From positions 3,286,001 to 3,350,000 of the forward strand of contig NZ_CP135079.1 of NCBI RefSeq assembly GCF_032121415.1: 64,000 bases of DNA, read 5' to 3'. The notes under the pieces are model-generated. The model saw nothing but the letters and a program-made list of their open reading frames with translations, was not told the DNA's origin and ran no database searches. Position 1 is the first letter of the stretch. Each line of letters opens with the position of its first letter. Shown here piece by piece: positions 44,710 through 53,906 of the stretch. The DNA comes from Streptomyces parvus (GTDB taxonomy: Bacteria > Actinomycetota > Actinomycetes > Streptomycetales > Streptomycetaceae). The position numbers were made by a program, and so were the translations under genes.

Positions 44710-46323
44710 ATGGCGGCCACTGGATCCGAGAAGCAGGGGGCGACGGCGTACTACGTCTCGACCCCCATCTACTACGTCAACGACGCTCCTCACCTGGGCC
44801 ACGCCTACACGACCGTCGCAGGCGACGTGCTCACGCGCTGGCACCGCCAGCGCGGCGAGAAGGTGTGGTACCTCACCGGCACGGACGAGCACGGTCAGAA
44901 GATCATGCGCACGGCCGAGGCGAACGACGTGACTCCGCAGGCCTGGGCGGACAAGCTCGTCGAGGAGGCGTGGAAGCCCCTCTGGGAGCACCTCAACATC
45001 GCGAACGACGACTTCATCCGGACGACGGAGAAGCGGCACACCGACCGGGTGCAGGAGTTCGTGCAGGACCTGTACGACAAGGGCGAGATCTACAAGGGTG
45101 GGTACGAGGGCCCGTACTGCGTGGGCTGCGAGGAGTACAAGCTCCCCGGCGATCTGATCGACGGCGAGGGCGAGTCCGCCGGTCAGAAGCTCTGCCCGAT
45201 CCACAAGAAGCCGGTGGAGCTCCTCAAGGAGGAGAACTACTTCTTCAAGCTCAGTGAGTACGGCCCGAAGCTGCTGGAGTTCTACGCGGCGAACCCGGAC
45301 TTCATCCAGCCCGAGTCGGCGCGCAACGAGGTCGTGAACTTCGTCGAGCAGGGCCTGCAGGACCTGTCGATCTCGCGCTCGACGTTCGACTGGGGCGTCC
45401 CGGTGCCGTGGGACCCCAAGCACGTCATCTACGTGTGGGTCGACGCGCTGCTCAACTACGCGACGGCGGTCGGCTACGGCGCCAACCAGGAGAAGTTCGA
45501 CGGTACGTTCCCGGCGAACGTGCACCTGATCGGCAAGGACATCCTCCGCTTCCACTCGGTCATCTGGCCCGCGATGCTGATGGCGCAGGGACTGCCGCTG
45601 CCCGGCAAGGTCGTCGCCAACGGCTGGCTGATGGTCGGCGGCGAGAAGATGTCCAAGTCGAACCTGACCGGCATCAAGCCGCAGGACCTGACCTCGCACT
45701 TCGGCGTGGACGCGTACCGCTGGTACTTCCTGCGGGCCATCTCCTACGGCAGCGACGGGTCGTTCTCCTGGGAGGACTTCTCCGCCCGCTATACCTCCGA
45801 GCTGGCCAACGACTACGGCAACCTCGCCTCGCGCGTGGCGGCCATGGTCGGCAAGTACTTCGGCGGGGCGCTGCCGGAGGACACGGCCGCCGGTGACGCC
45901 GAACAGGCCGTACGGGACGGCCTGGCGAAGGCCGTGGCTGCGGCCGACCAAAAGATCGGCGAGGAGCTGGACTTCCAGGGCGGCATCCTGGCGATCTTCG
46001 ACTTCGTGAAGCAGGTCAACGGCTACATCACGGAGCAGGAGCCCTGGAAGGTGGCCAAGGACACCACCCCGGAGGGCCAGGCCCGCCTGGCGACCGTCCT
46101 CTACACGGCCGCCGAGTCGCTGCGCGGGGTCGCGGTGCTGCTCAACTCGGTGATGCCGGAGACCTCGCAGAAGCTCTGGGAGTCCCTGGGCGCCGAGGAG
46201 TCCCTGGGCGCCCTGGCCGACCAGAAGGTCCAGGACGCGGGCGTCTGGGGCACCCTGCCCGCGGGTGTGACGGTGACGAAGGGCGCGGTGCTGTTCCCGC
46301 GCCTGGAGGAGAAGCCGGCGTAA
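44710..46323 (+). CDS. metG: Methionine--tRNA ligase
   Basis: 537 residues, class I synthetase. The HIGH motif is HLGH in APHLGHAYTTVAGD. A zinc-knuckle insertion reads YCVGCEEYK...LCPIHKKP, and the KMSKS loop is GGEKMSKSN near residue 313. The tRNA-binding C-terminal EMAP domain of longer forms is absent, as in other actinobacteria. The ATG is preceded by a -10 box at leaderless spacing; an upstream GTG/ATG reading would lie inside the promoter. A bidirectional terminator follows. Confidence 0.97.
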   Translation: MAATGSEKQGATAYYVSTPIYYVNDAPHLGHAYTTVAGDVLTRWHRQRGEKVWYLTGTDEHGQKIMRTAEANDVTPQAWADKLVEEAWKPLWEHLNIANDDFIRTTEKRHTDRVQEFVQDLYDKGEIYKGGYEGPYCVGCEEYKLPGDLIDGEGESAGQKLCPIHKKPVELLKEENYFFKLSEYGPKLLEFYAANPDFIQPESARNEVVNFVEQGLQDLSISRSTFDWGVPVPWDPKHVIYVWVDALLNYATAVGYGANQEKFDGTFPANVHLIGKDILRFHSVIWPAMLMAQGLPLPGKVVANGWLMVGGEKMSKSNLTGIKPQDLTSHFGVDAYRWYFLRAISYGSDGSFSWEDFSARYTSELANDYGNLASRVAAMVGKYFGGALPEDTAAGDAEQAVRDGLAKAVAAADQKIGEELDFQGGILAIFDFVKQVNGYITEQEPWKVAKDTTPEGQARLATVLYTAAESLRGVAVLLNSVMPETSQKLWESLGAEESLGALADQKVQDAGVWGTLPAGVTVTKGAVLFPRLEEKPA

Positions 46324-46344
46324 CGCCTCTCCGTACGTACGCCG

Positions 46345-46379
46345 GGAGCCCGGGACCGCTGTTCGCGGTCCCGGGCTCC
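46345..46379. terminator. Bidirectional terminator between metG and L,D-transpeptidase gene
   Basis: A 14-bp perfect stem (GGAGCCCGGGACCG and complement) with a 7-nt loop, between convergent genes. Confidence 0.8.
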
Positions 46380-46408
46380 TCGCGTTCCTCCCCCTCCCCC
46401 GGCTCCCC

Positions 46409-47200
46409 TCACCGCCTCAGCGCCTCCGCGTCGCCCATCACGATCACCGGGTTCATCACCGGGTCCAGGGTGCGCAGAAGTTCCTCCATGCGCTCCTCGG
46501 GGACGGAGACGCAGCCCTGGGTCGGGCCGTCGTGGTCGACGTGGATCCAGATGCCGCCGCCGCGTTCGAGACCGAGCGGGCGGGTGCGGTCGAGGGGGCT
46601 GACACCCTCGGTGCGGTTGTAGTTGATGGCGACGACGTAGTCGAAGGAGCCCTCCAGCGGCTCGCCGAAGAAACCCTCGCCGTCCGCCGCGAACCGGGGG
46701 TGCTCGTCGTACGGCAGCAGCGCGCCGGGGTCGGGGAGCCGGCCGCCCGCGTCGGTGAGAGTGTAGACGCCCGTGGGCGATCTCCGGTCGCCCGCCACGT
46801 GGTGGTCCGTCCAGCCCTCCATGCCGTTGTGCGCCGGCCAGGGCCCCGCGACCGGCTCCCAGCCCTGCGCCGGGTCCGCGCGGCTGTACAGGACCGCGCT
46901 GGAGCGGTAGGAGTCCGCCTCCTCGCCGGTGACCACGAACGCCTGCCGGGCCTCGGCGGGGATCTGGGCCAGGGTCTTGGGTCCCAGGTCCGGGATCTCG
47001 GCGGGGGTCGGGGCGGGCGATGGGCCGAGGGAGGACCGGAGCGCGGACGCGGCGTCGGACTGCGGGCCCGCGGCGCCCTGCCCCGGGACGCCGACCGGGG
47101 CCTTCTCCGGAGCGGCGCCGGAGGAGCAGCCGGTGAGCAGCAGGGCCAGGGCGAGGAGTGGTGCGGCGAGCAGGGCGGGCGGGCGGCGGGGGAGGGACAC
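46409..47200 (-). CDS. L,D-transpeptidase family lipoprotein (YkuD-like)
   Basis: 263 residues. A lipoprotein signal peptide with lipobox LLLTGC (about residues 16-21) is followed by a Pro/Ala-rich linker and a YkuD-like catalytic domain (about 75-255) ending in GIWIHVDHDGPTQGCVSVPE. The catalytic Cys is in TQGCVSV, where classic enzymes have SHGCIR, so it belongs to a divergent subgroup. Expected outside the membrane, acting on peptidoglycan. The GTG start at 47200 is chosen because AGGAG lies 10 nt upstream and the signal peptide starts there; the frame is open further upstream. Confidence 0.82.
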   Translation of the reverse strand: MSLPRRPPALLAAPLLALALLLTGCSSGAAPEKAPVGVPGQGAAGPQSDAASALRSSLGPSPAPTPAEIPDLGPKTLAQIPAEARQAFVVTGEEADSYRSSAVLYSRADPAQGWEPVAGPWPAHNGMEGWTDHHVAGDRRSPTGVYTLTDAGGRLPDPGALLPYDEHPRFAADGEGFFGEPLEGSFDYVVAINYNRTEGVSPLDRTRPLGLERGGGIWIHVDHDGPTQGCVSVPEERMEELLRTLDPVMNPVIVMGDAEALRR

Positions 47201-47368
47201 AGCGGTGGGCTCCTCGGAGGGCGGCGGGCGGCGCGACGCGGCAGGACGGGCTGCGAGAGGGGTGTCTCGGTGCCAGTCTTTGCCGGGCCCGCCCCGATCG
47301 AACCCGAACCGGGGCCATCCGGCTGTACCACGTCGCCCGGCCGTCACCGGCGCTCGCGGGTATGCAAC

Positions 47369-47404
47369 GAAACAGCCCCCGATCGGGTGATCGGGGGCTG
47401 TTTC
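47369..47404 (-). terminator. aspS terminator overlapping a parS site
   Basis: A 16-bp perfect stem (GAAACAGCCCCCGATC and complement) with a GGGT loop, 51 nt after the aspS stop. On the aspS strand the 3' arm ends in TTTCGTT. Its right arm shares 5 nt with parS. Confidence 0.82.
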
Positions 47405-47413
47405 ACGTGAAAC
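47400..47413. promoter_or_regulatory. parS site (ParB binding)
   Basis: Perfect GTTTCACGTGAAAC, the second in the window and 9.2 kb from the first. It is intergenic, next to the aspS terminator. Confidence 0.9.
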
Positions 47414-47454
47414 ATCCGCAGAGCGGAGAGGGGCGGCAGGCCTCTGGGTCCGCC

Positions 47455-49248
47455 CTACTTGTCGGCGGGCTTCTCCGCCGCGCCCTTCGCGGCGACCGGC
47501 TTGCGCAGCTGGATGTTCAGCTCGCGCAGGCGGGTCTCGTCCAGCTCGGTCGGGGCGCCCATCATCAGGTCCTGGGCGTTGCCGTTGAGCGGGAAGGCGA
47601 TGGTCTCGCGGATGTTCGGCTCGTCCGCGAGCAGCATGACGATGCGGTCGACGCCGGGGGCGATACCACCGTGCGGCGGGGCACCGAGGCGGAACGCGCG
47701 GAGCATGCCCGCGAACTCGTGCTCGACGGTCTCGCGGTCGTAACCGGCGATCTCGAAAGCCTTGAGCATCAGCTCGGGCTCGTGGTTTCGGATGGCGCCC
47801 GAGGACAGCTCGATGCCGTTGCAGACGATGTCGTACTGCCAGGCGAGGATGTCCAGCGGGTCCTTCTCCTCCAGGTCGGCGAGGCCGCCCTGAGGCATCG
47901 AGAAGGGGTTGTGCGAGAAGTCGATCTTGCCGGTCTCCTCGTCCCGCTCGTACATCGGGAAGTCGACGATCCAGCAGAACCGGAAGACGCCTTCCTCGAA
48001 GTGGCCGGCGCGCTTGGCGGCCTCGACCCGGACCGCCGACATGATCTTGGAGACCTCGTCGAACTCGCCGGCGCCGAAGAAGACGGCGTGGCCCGGGACC
48101 AGCGAGAGGCGCTCGGTGAGCGTCTTGACGTCGGTCTCGGTGAGGAACTTGGCGATCGGTCCGGCCAGCGTGCCGTCCTCGCCCACGCGCACCCAGGCCA
48201 GGCCCTTGGCGCCGTGCTCGACGGCGTACTCACCGAGGCCGTCGAAGAACTTCCGGGACTGGCCCGCGGTGTCCGGGACCGGCAGCGCGCGGACGTGCTT
48301 GCCGGCGAAGGCCTTGAAGCCGGAGTCGGCGAAGACGTCGGAGATGTCGACGAGCTCCAGCTTGGCGCGCAGGTCCGGCTTGTCGTTGCCGTACTTCAGC
48401 ATCGACTCGCGGAACGGGATGCGCGGGAACGGCGAGGTGACCTCGCGGCCGTTGCCGAACTCGGTGAAGAGCTCGGTCATCAGCTTCTCGATCGGCTGGA
48501 AGACGTCCTCCTGCTCGACGAAGGACATCTCGACGTCGAGCTGGTAGAACTCGCCCGGCGAGCGGTCCGCGCGGGCGTCCTCGTCGCGGAAGCAGGGCGC
48601 GATCTGGAAGTAGCGGTCGAAGCCCGAGATCATCAGCAGCTGCTTGAACTGCTGCGGGGCCTGCGGCAGCGCGTAGAACTTGCCGGGGTTCAGCCGGGAC
48701 GGGACGACGAAGTCACGGGCGCCCTCGGGGGAGGTCGCGGTGAGGATCGGGGTCGCCATCTCGTTGAAGCCGAGGGCCACCATCTTGGAACGGATGGAGG
48801 CGATCACGGCCGAGCGCAGCATGATGTTGCGGTGCATGCGCTCGCGCCGCAGGTCGAGGAAGCGGTACTCCAGGCGCCGCTCCTCGTTGACGCCGTCCTC
48901 GGTGTTGATCGTGAAGGGCAGCGGGCCGGCCTCGCCGAGCACCTCGACCTCGGAGACCTCGATCTCGATCTCGCCGGTCGGCAGCTCCGGGTTGACGTTG
49001 TCCGCGCCGCGCGCGGAGACCTTGCCGTCGATCCGGACGACGGTCTCCTTGGTGAGCTTCGCCAGGGCCTCGTTGCCGGGGGTGCCGGGGCGGGCGACGA
49101 GCTGCACCAGACCGTAGTGGTCGCGCAGATCGATGAAGAGGATGCCGCCCAGGTCTCGGCGATTGTGCAGCCAGCCGCTCAGCCGGACGTCGGTGCCGAC
49201 GTCAGAGGCGCGGAGCTCGCCGCAGGTGTGGGACCTGTACCGATGCAT
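47455..49248 (-). CDS. aspS: Aspartate--tRNA ligase
   Basis: 597 residues, bacterial-type class II synthetase. The N-terminal OB anticodon-binding domain reads [20 protein letters not shown] and [18 protein letters not shown]. Motif 2 is [20 protein letters not shown] to [19 protein letters not shown], a GAD insertion domain lies in the middle, and motif 3 is [19 protein letters not shown]. Length is typical. The ATG at 49248 gives the usual [10 protein letters not shown] start; the Shine-Dalgarno sequence is weak. Whether it is discriminating or also charges tRNA-Asn cannot be told here. Confidence 0.97.
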   Translation of the reverse strand: MHRYRSHTCGELRASDVGTDVRLSGWLHNRRDLGGILFIDLRDHYGLVQLVARPGTPGNEALAKLTKETVVRIDGKVSARGADNVNPELPTGEIEIEVSEVEVLGEAGPLPFTINTEDGVNEERRLEYRFLDLRRERMHRNIMLRSAVIASIRSKMVALGFNEMATPILTATSPEGARDFVVPSRLNPGKFYALPQAPQQFKQLLMISGFDRYFQIAPCFRDEDARADRSPGEFYQLDVEMSFVEQEDVFQPIEKLMTELFTEFGNGREVTSPFPRIPFRESMLKYGNDKPDLRAKLELVDISDVFADSGFKAFAGKHVRALPVPDTAGQSRKFFDGLGEYAVEHGAKGLAWVRVGEDGTLAGPIAKFLTETDVKTLTERLSLVPGHAVFFGAGEFDEVSKIMSAVRVEAAKRAGHFEEGVFRFCWIVDFPMYERDEETGKIDFSHNPFSMPQGGLADLEEKDPLDILAWQYDIVCNGIELSSGAIRNHEPELMLKAFEIAGYDRETVEHEFAGMLRAFRLGAPPHGGIAPGVDRIVMLLADEPNIRETIAFPLNGNAQDLMMGAPTELDETRLRELNIQLRKPVAAKGAAEKPADK

Positions 49249-49400
49249 CGTCGTTCATCCAGTCTTCGCGGTTAGGGGTGGATTGAGCCTCCCCAGGCTA
49301 CCGCCCGGGGCCGGGGGCTTCATTTCCCTTTGCGCCGCCGTACCCGTAGCCCCCTGGGCAGGTGGCGGCCTCTCGGTGGCGTCCCCCGAGCAGATCTTCC

Positions 49401-49406
49401 TAAAGT
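49401..49406 (+). promoter_or_regulatory. Probable -10 box of leaderless SpoIIE-phosphatase gene
   Basis: TAAAGT is followed by 6 nt (GGGGCA) and the ATG at 49413; the G-run is too close to act as a Shine-Dalgarno sequence. Confidence 0.5.
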
Positions 49407-49412
49407 GGGGCA

Positions 49413-51548
49413 ATGCGCACCGAGGAAGTCCTGGCCGCGATCGCGACGGGCCTGTGGCGCTGGGACAACGCAGCCGGCACGGTCACGCTCGACGCGGAGG
49501 CGGCCCGGCTCCTCGGCCTGCCTCCCGAGCCCGGCAGCTACCGGGAGTCGGCGGTGCGCTCCCGTTTCCACCCGGTCGACTGGAACGAGATCTACGGGGT
49601 GGTGAACCTCGCCGTCGCCGAGGGCAGCCTCGCCGAGGCGCGGCTGCGGATCGTGGACGAGCGCGGGCAGGTCCTGCGGACCGTGCGCAGCCGCTCCAAG
49701 CCGGTCCTCCCGACGGGCGAGGACGCCGACAGCGGGGCCTATGTCCTCTACGGCACGCTCCAGGAGGTCGCCGAGCCACAGCCCGGCGCCACCGACGCCG
49801 CCCACACGCCGATCACGGGGGACTGGCGGCGGTCCCGGGAGGCGTTCCTGCTGGACGCCGGGCGGGCGCTCGCCGAGGCCCGGTCCACCGCGGAGGTGCT
49901 GCGGGTCGCCGGGTCCCTGTCCATGCCCGGCTTCTCCCCGGACGGGCTCGCGGTCTTCGGCTCCGCCGGGGAGCGGCTGACGATCATCGGGCACCACGGG
50001 CACAACATCGGGGACGAGGAGCCCTTCACGGACATGCCCCTGGACACCGACTACCCGGCCGCCGAGGTCGTCCGCACCGGCCGGGCGATCTACCTCCCCT
50101 CCCCCGACGAGTACCGCCGCCGCTATCCGGCCACCTGGCCGCTCGCCCGGCGCTTCGGGAGGCAGTCCTGGGCCTTCCTGCCCCTGGTCTCGTCCGGCCG
50201 CACGATGGGCGCCTGGATGGCGGGGTTCCAGCATCCGGTGGCGTTCTCCCCGGACGAGCGCGCGGTGCTCTCGACGGTCGCCCGGATGCTCGCTCAGGCC
50301 CTGGCCCGCGCCGGGGTCGCCGAGACGGAACGCGAGCTGTCGCTGGGGCTCCAGCGCTCGATGATGCCGACCCTGGGACCGGAGATCCCCGGGATGACGG
50401 TGGCCGCGCGGTACGTGCCGACCGGGGGCGGGCTCCAGGTGGGCGGCGACTGGTACGACATGATCCCGCTGCCCAACGGCCGTATCGCTCTGGTCATCGG
50501 CGACGTCCAGGGCCATGACGTGCGGGCCGCCGGACTGATGGGCCAGCTCCGCATCGCCCTGCGCGCCTACGCGTCCGAGGGGCATCGCCCCGACGCCGTG
50601 CTCGCCCGGGCCTCGCGCTTCCTGTCCGGGCTCACCGACGCCTACGAGAGCGTCGAGGGCGACGAGGAACCCGCGGCGCCACGCTTCGCGACCTGCCTGT
50701 ACGCCGAGGTCGACCCGGAGGCCGGGACCCTGGACATCGCCCGCGCGGGCCACCCCGACCCGGTGGTGATCAGCGCCGACGGGACCGCGGTGATCCGGCA
50801 GACGGCCGGTGGGCTGCCGCTCGGGATCGAGACCGACTCCGACTACCCCACCACCCGGGTGGTCCTGGAACCCGGCGAGACGATCATGCTGTGCACGGAC
50901 GGGCTCATCGAGACCGGCGGGCACGACATGGCGACCGGCTGGACCCGGCTGCGGCCGGTCCTGGAGAAGCCGGTCGAGGACCTGGAACAGCTCGCCGACG
51001 CTCTGGTCCAGGCCGTGCACGGGCCGACCTCGCACTACACGACGGGGCCGCTGGCGGACCGGCGGGAGGACGACATCGCGGTCCTGGTGCTGCGGCGCGA
51101 GAGCGCCCCGGCCCCGAAGGCGCCGCCGCGCCGCAGCGTCCTGACCATCGCGCAGGCCGAGCCGGAGCGGATCTCGGTGGGGCGGCAGCTGGTACGGGAG
51201 TTGCTGCACGACTGGAGCGATCCCGAGCAGGTCGACTCGGCGGTCCTGATGGTCTCCGAGATGGCCACCAACGTGCTCGTCCACACGGACGGGGACGCGC
51301 TGATGGTGGCGGAGATCTCCGGCGAGCGGGGCGAGCGGCGGCTGCGGGTCGAGGTCGCCGACGCGAGTGACGAGCTGCCGCACAAGCGGCGGCCGGGCGA
51401 GATGGCGTCCAGCGGGCGGGGCCTGGTGCTGATGGAGATGCTGGCGGATGCGTGGGGGGTGGATCCGCGGGGGGAGGGGAAGTCGATCTGGTTCGAGTTG
51501 TACGAGTCGGATGAGCCGGGGGAGTTTGCGGGGGCGGCGGTCTCCTGA
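49413..51548 (+). CDS. PAS-GAF-SpoIIE phosphatase-HATPase signalling protein
   Basis: 711 residues. An N-terminal PAS domain (about 5-110) and a GAF domain (about 145-290) are followed by a PP2C/SpoIIE phosphatase (about 305-540), with metal-binding VGGDWYDM, VIGDVQGHD, CTDGLIE and REDDIAVLVL. The C-terminal anti-sigma-type HATPase (about 560-700) has N box SEMATNVLVHT and G boxes VEVADASDE and SSGRGLVLMEMLADAWG. It probably acts in a partner-switching pathway controlling an alternative sigma factor, combining phosphatase and kinase/anti-sigma roles. No anti-anti-sigma gene is adjacent. It is divergent from aspS. Confidence 0.92.
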   Translation: MRTEEVLAAIATGLWRWDNAAGTVTLDAEAARLLGLPPEPGSYRESAVRSRFHPVDWNEIYGVVNLAVAEGSLAEARLRIVDERGQVLRTVRSRSKPVLPTGEDADSGAYVLYGTLQEVAEPQPGATDAAHTPITGDWRRSREAFLLDAGRALAEARSTAEVLRVAGSLSMPGFSPDGLAVFGSAGERLTIIGHHGHNIGDEEPFTDMPLDTDYPAAEVVRTGRAIYLPSPDEYRRRYPATWPLARRFGRQSWAFLPLVSSGRTMGAWMAGFQHPVAFSPDERAVLSTVARMLAQALARAGVAETERELSLGLQRSMMPTLGPEIPGMTVAARYVPTGGGLQVGGDWYDMIPLPNGRIALVIGDVQGHDVRAAGLMGQLRIALRAYASEGHRPDAVLARASRFLSGLTDAYESVEGDEEPAAPRFATCLYAEVDPEAGTLDIARAGHPDPVVISADGTAVIRQTAGGLPLGIETDSDYPTTRVVLEPGETIMLCTDGLIETGGHDMATGWTRLRPVLEKPVEDLEQLADALVQAVHGPTSHYTTGPLADRREDDIAVLVLRRESAPAPKAPPRRSVLTIAQAEPERISVGRQLVRELLHDWSDPEQVDSAVLMVSEMATNVLVHTDGDALMVAEISGERGERRLRVEVADASDELPHKRRPGEMASSGRGLVLMEMLADAWGVDPRGEGKSIWFELYESDEPGEFAGAAVS

Positions 51549-51602
51549 GTGGGGCGGGCCCCGGGTCCTGGCTCTCCGAAGAGCTCGGGCTCGCCCGCGT
51601 AG

Positions 51603-51640
51603 CGGTTCCGTCCTCAAGCGCCGGACGGGCTGGGAGGGGC
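51603..51640 (-). repeat. Streptomyces intergenic repeat copy 5, overlapping a stop codon
   Basis: On the minus strand the unit reads CCGTCC-GGCGCTTGA-GGACGG, a 6-bp stem with a 9-nt loop. Its TGA is the stop of the AI-2E transporter gene and its first half encodes that protein's last residues (PSGA). Same element as the four copies at 18.8-19.1 kb. Confidence 0.85.
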
Positions 51641-52708
51641 GTCCGACGAGCTGGGAGGGGCGGGACGGGCGCCGCCTCCCCCGCGTAGTTCGCCCAGGAC
51701 GCCGAAGGCCGCCGCGCACAGCGGGACCGCCAGCAGCATGCCCATCAGCCCGGCCACGCTCGCTCCCGCCGTCAGGGCGATCATGATCATCGCGGGGTGC
51801 ATCTGGACCGTACGGCTCTGGATCACCGGCTGGAGCACATGGCCCTCCAGCACCTGGACCGCGAGGACCACCCCCAGCGCCCACAGGGCGATCACGAACC
51901 CCCGGTCGGCCAGCGCGACCAGCACCGCCACCGCGCCGGAGAGGAACGCCCCCAGGTACGGGATGTACGCGCCGACGAAGACCAGCGCGCCGAGCCCCAC
52001 CGCCCCCGGCACGTCCAGGATCAGCAGACCCACCGTGATGCACACGGCGTCGATCAGGGCGATGAACGTGGTGCCGCGCATGAAGCCCTCGACGGCCTCG
52101 AACGCCCGCCGCCCCATGGCCTCCACCAGGTCCCCGGTGCCGCGCGGGGCCACCGTGTGGGCCAGGTTCACCGCCCGGTCCGAGTCGCGCAGGAAGAAGA
52201 ACGTCAGCAGCAGGGCCAGCACACCGGTCGCCACCAGCGAACCGATCAGGCTGATGCCGCTGAGCAGCCCGCCCGCCGCGCTCGCCCCGAACTTCTCGAC
52301 CAGGCCCTTGGCGTTGTCGGCCAGATCGTCGACGTCCGTGGCCCCGGCGATGTCGAAGTGGTCGACGACCCACTGGCCCGCGTCCTTGAGCGAGGCGACG
52401 ATCTGGTCGCCGGAATCGACGAGCGCGGTGACGACGATGTACCCGGCGCCGCCGACCACGGCGACGAGCGCGGCGCAGGTCAGCCCCGCGGCCAGCGAAC
52501 GGTTGAGGCGGCGCGCGACGAGCCGGCGGTGGACGGGTCCGAGCAGAGCGGTGCCGAGCAGGGCCAGCAGCACCGGGGTGACCGCGGTCTTGAGGGCGAC
52601 GACCAGCCAGATCGCGACGGCGGCGACGCCCACGACGAGCAGGACCACACCGCACCAGGCGGCGGCGCGGCGGGCGCTGTCGGGCAGGAGGGGCTTGGAT
52701 GCGGGCAC
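51614..52708 (-). CDS. AI-2E family transporter (multi-pass membrane protein)
   Basis: 364 residues, about eight TM segments. The N-terminal TM pair (about 15-60), a soluble helical region (about 100-150), the TFFFLRDSDRAVNLAHTVAP segment, the FVGAYIPYLGAFLSGAVAVL core and VLEGHVLQPVIQSRTVQMHP are typical of the AI-2E/YdiK/PerM family. The real substrate in actinobacteria is unknown. The start is uncertain: GTG at 52708 abuts the GGGAGG. The C-terminal tail is Gly/Pro/Ser-rich, and its last codons come from a repeat element. Confidence 0.88.
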   Translation of the reverse strand: MPASKPLLPDSARRAAAWCGVVLLVVGVAAVAIWLVVALKTAVTPVLLALLGTALLGPVHRRLVARRLNRSLAAGLTCAALVAVVGGAGYIVVTALVDSGDQIVASLKDAGQWVVDHFDIAGATDVDDLADNAKGLVEKFGASAAGGLLSGISLIGSLVATGVLALLLTFFFLRDSDRAVNLAHTVAPRGTGDLVEAMGRRAFEAVEGFMRGTTFIALIDAVCITVGLLILDVPGAVGLGALVFVGAYIPYLGAFLSGAVAVLVALADRGFVIALWALGVVLAVQVLEGHVLQPVIQSRTVQMHPAMIMIALTAGASVAGLMGMLLAVPLCAAAFGVLGELRGGGGARPAPPSSSDAPPSPSGA

Positions 52709-52773
52709 CCTCCCAGCCGATCACGGTGTGCGTCGGCGGGCCCGCCGACGCACACCGTACGGGTGACGGTACG

Positions 52774-53730
52774 TCACATGCCGTGGACCGCGGGGACCGT
52801 ACCCAGGCGGCCGGCCTGGAAGTCCTCGAAGGCCTGCTTCAGTTCGGCCTGACTGTTCATCACGAACGGTCCGTAGTGGGCCATCGGCTCGCGGATCGGG
52901 CGGCCGCCGAGGAGGACGACCTCCAGGTCCGGGGTGTTGCCGTCCTGCCGCTCGTCCGCGCGGACGGTCAGCGAACCGCCGGTTCCGAACACCGCGGTCT
53001 GGCCCATCTCGATCGGGCGGCGCTCCGCGCCGACCGTGCCGCGCCCGGCCAGGACGTACGCGAGGCCGTTGAAGTCCTCGCGCCACGGCAGGGTCACCTC
53101 GGCGCCGGGCCGGACGGTGGCGTGGATCATCGTGATCGGGGTGTGGGTGATGCCCGGGCCCTGGTGGCCGTCGAGTTCACCGGCGATGACCCGGAGCAGC
53201 GCGCCGCCGTCCGGGGAGGCGAGGAGCTGGACCTCGCCGCCGCGGATGTCCTGGTAGCGCGGGTCCATCATCTTGTCGGCCTTGGGCAGGTTCACCCAGA
53301 GCTGGAGGCCGTGGAAGAGGCCGCCGGACAGGACGAGCGACTCCGGCGGGGCCTCGATGTGCAGCAGACCCGAGCCGGCGGTCATCCACTGGGTGTCCCC
53401 GTTCTCGATGGTGCCGCCGCCACCGTTGGAGTCCTGGTGGATGAAGGTCCCGTCGATCAGGTACGTGACGGTCTCGAAGCCGCGGTGCGGGTGCCAGGGC
53501 GTGCCCTTCGGCTCCCCCGCCGCGTACTCCACCTCACCCATCTGGTCCATCATGATGAACGGGTCGAGGTGCCGGTAGTTGATCCCCGCGAACGCACGGC
53601 GGACGGGGAAGCCCTCGCCCTCGAAGCCGCTGGGCGCGGTCGTGACGGCGAGCACGGGACGGGCCACGGCATCACCCGAAGCGGCCACCTTGGGCAGGGT
53701 CAGCGGGTTGTCGACAGTCACTGCGGGCAT
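52774..53730 (-). CDS. Pirin family protein
   Basis: 318 residues, bicupin. The metal-binding motif HPHRGFETVTYL and the following TQWMTAGSGLLHIE are in the N-terminal cupin; the C-terminal part matches the Pirin_C domain (VTLPWREDFNGLAYVLAGRG). Bacterial pirins are redox- or quercetin-linked cytoplasmic proteins of varied role. The start is the ATG at 53730, 7 nt after GGAGG; a GTG three codons upstream overlaps that site. An AT-rich inverted repeat upstream probably binds a MarR-type regulator. Confidence 0.92.
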   Translation of the reverse strand: MPAVTVDNPLTLPKVAASGDAVARPVLAVTTAPSGFEGEGFPVRRAFAGINYRHLDPFIMMDQMGEVEYAAGEPKGTPWHPHRGFETVTYLIDGTFIHQDSNGGGGTIENGDTQWMTAGSGLLHIEAPPESLVLSGGLFHGLQLWVNLPKADKMMDPRYQDIRGGEVQLLASPDGGALLRVIAGELDGHQGPGITHTPITMIHATVRPGAEVTLPWREDFNGLAYVLAGRGTVGAERRPIEMGQTAVFGTGGSLTVRADERQDGNTPDLEVVLLGGRPIREPMAHYGPFVMNSQAELKQAFEDFQAGRLGTVPAVHGM

Positions 53731-53758
53731 GCGAGCCACCTCCGGGCGAGTGTTCTGG

Positions 53759-53775
53759 AATCAATTTAGTTGAAT
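53759..53775. promoter_or_regulatory. AT-rich inverted repeat upstream of pirin (putative operator)
   Basis: AATCAA-TTTAG-TTGAAT, imperfect 6-bp arms with a 5-nt spacer, 29 nt before the pirin start, in a stretch much AT-richer than its surroundings. The shape fits MarR-type operators; the regulator is not in the window. Confidence 0.55.
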
Positions 53776-53824
53776 GATGAACATCCTGCAAGGCGCCGCG
53801 CATTCCCGGAGGGCGGCCACGACG

Positions 53825-53863
53825 GGGCGAGGGCCCGCACCGAGTCGGCGCGGGCCCTCGCCC
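53825..53863 (-). terminator. Terminator after the SseB-like gene
   Basis: A 14-bp perfect stem (GGGCGAGGGCCCGC and complement) with an 11-nt loop, 44 nt after the gene's stop. Confidence 0.75.
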
Positions 53864-53906
53864 GACAGAAGAAACCGCAGGTCAGTGACGTACGGACACC
53901 GAATCC

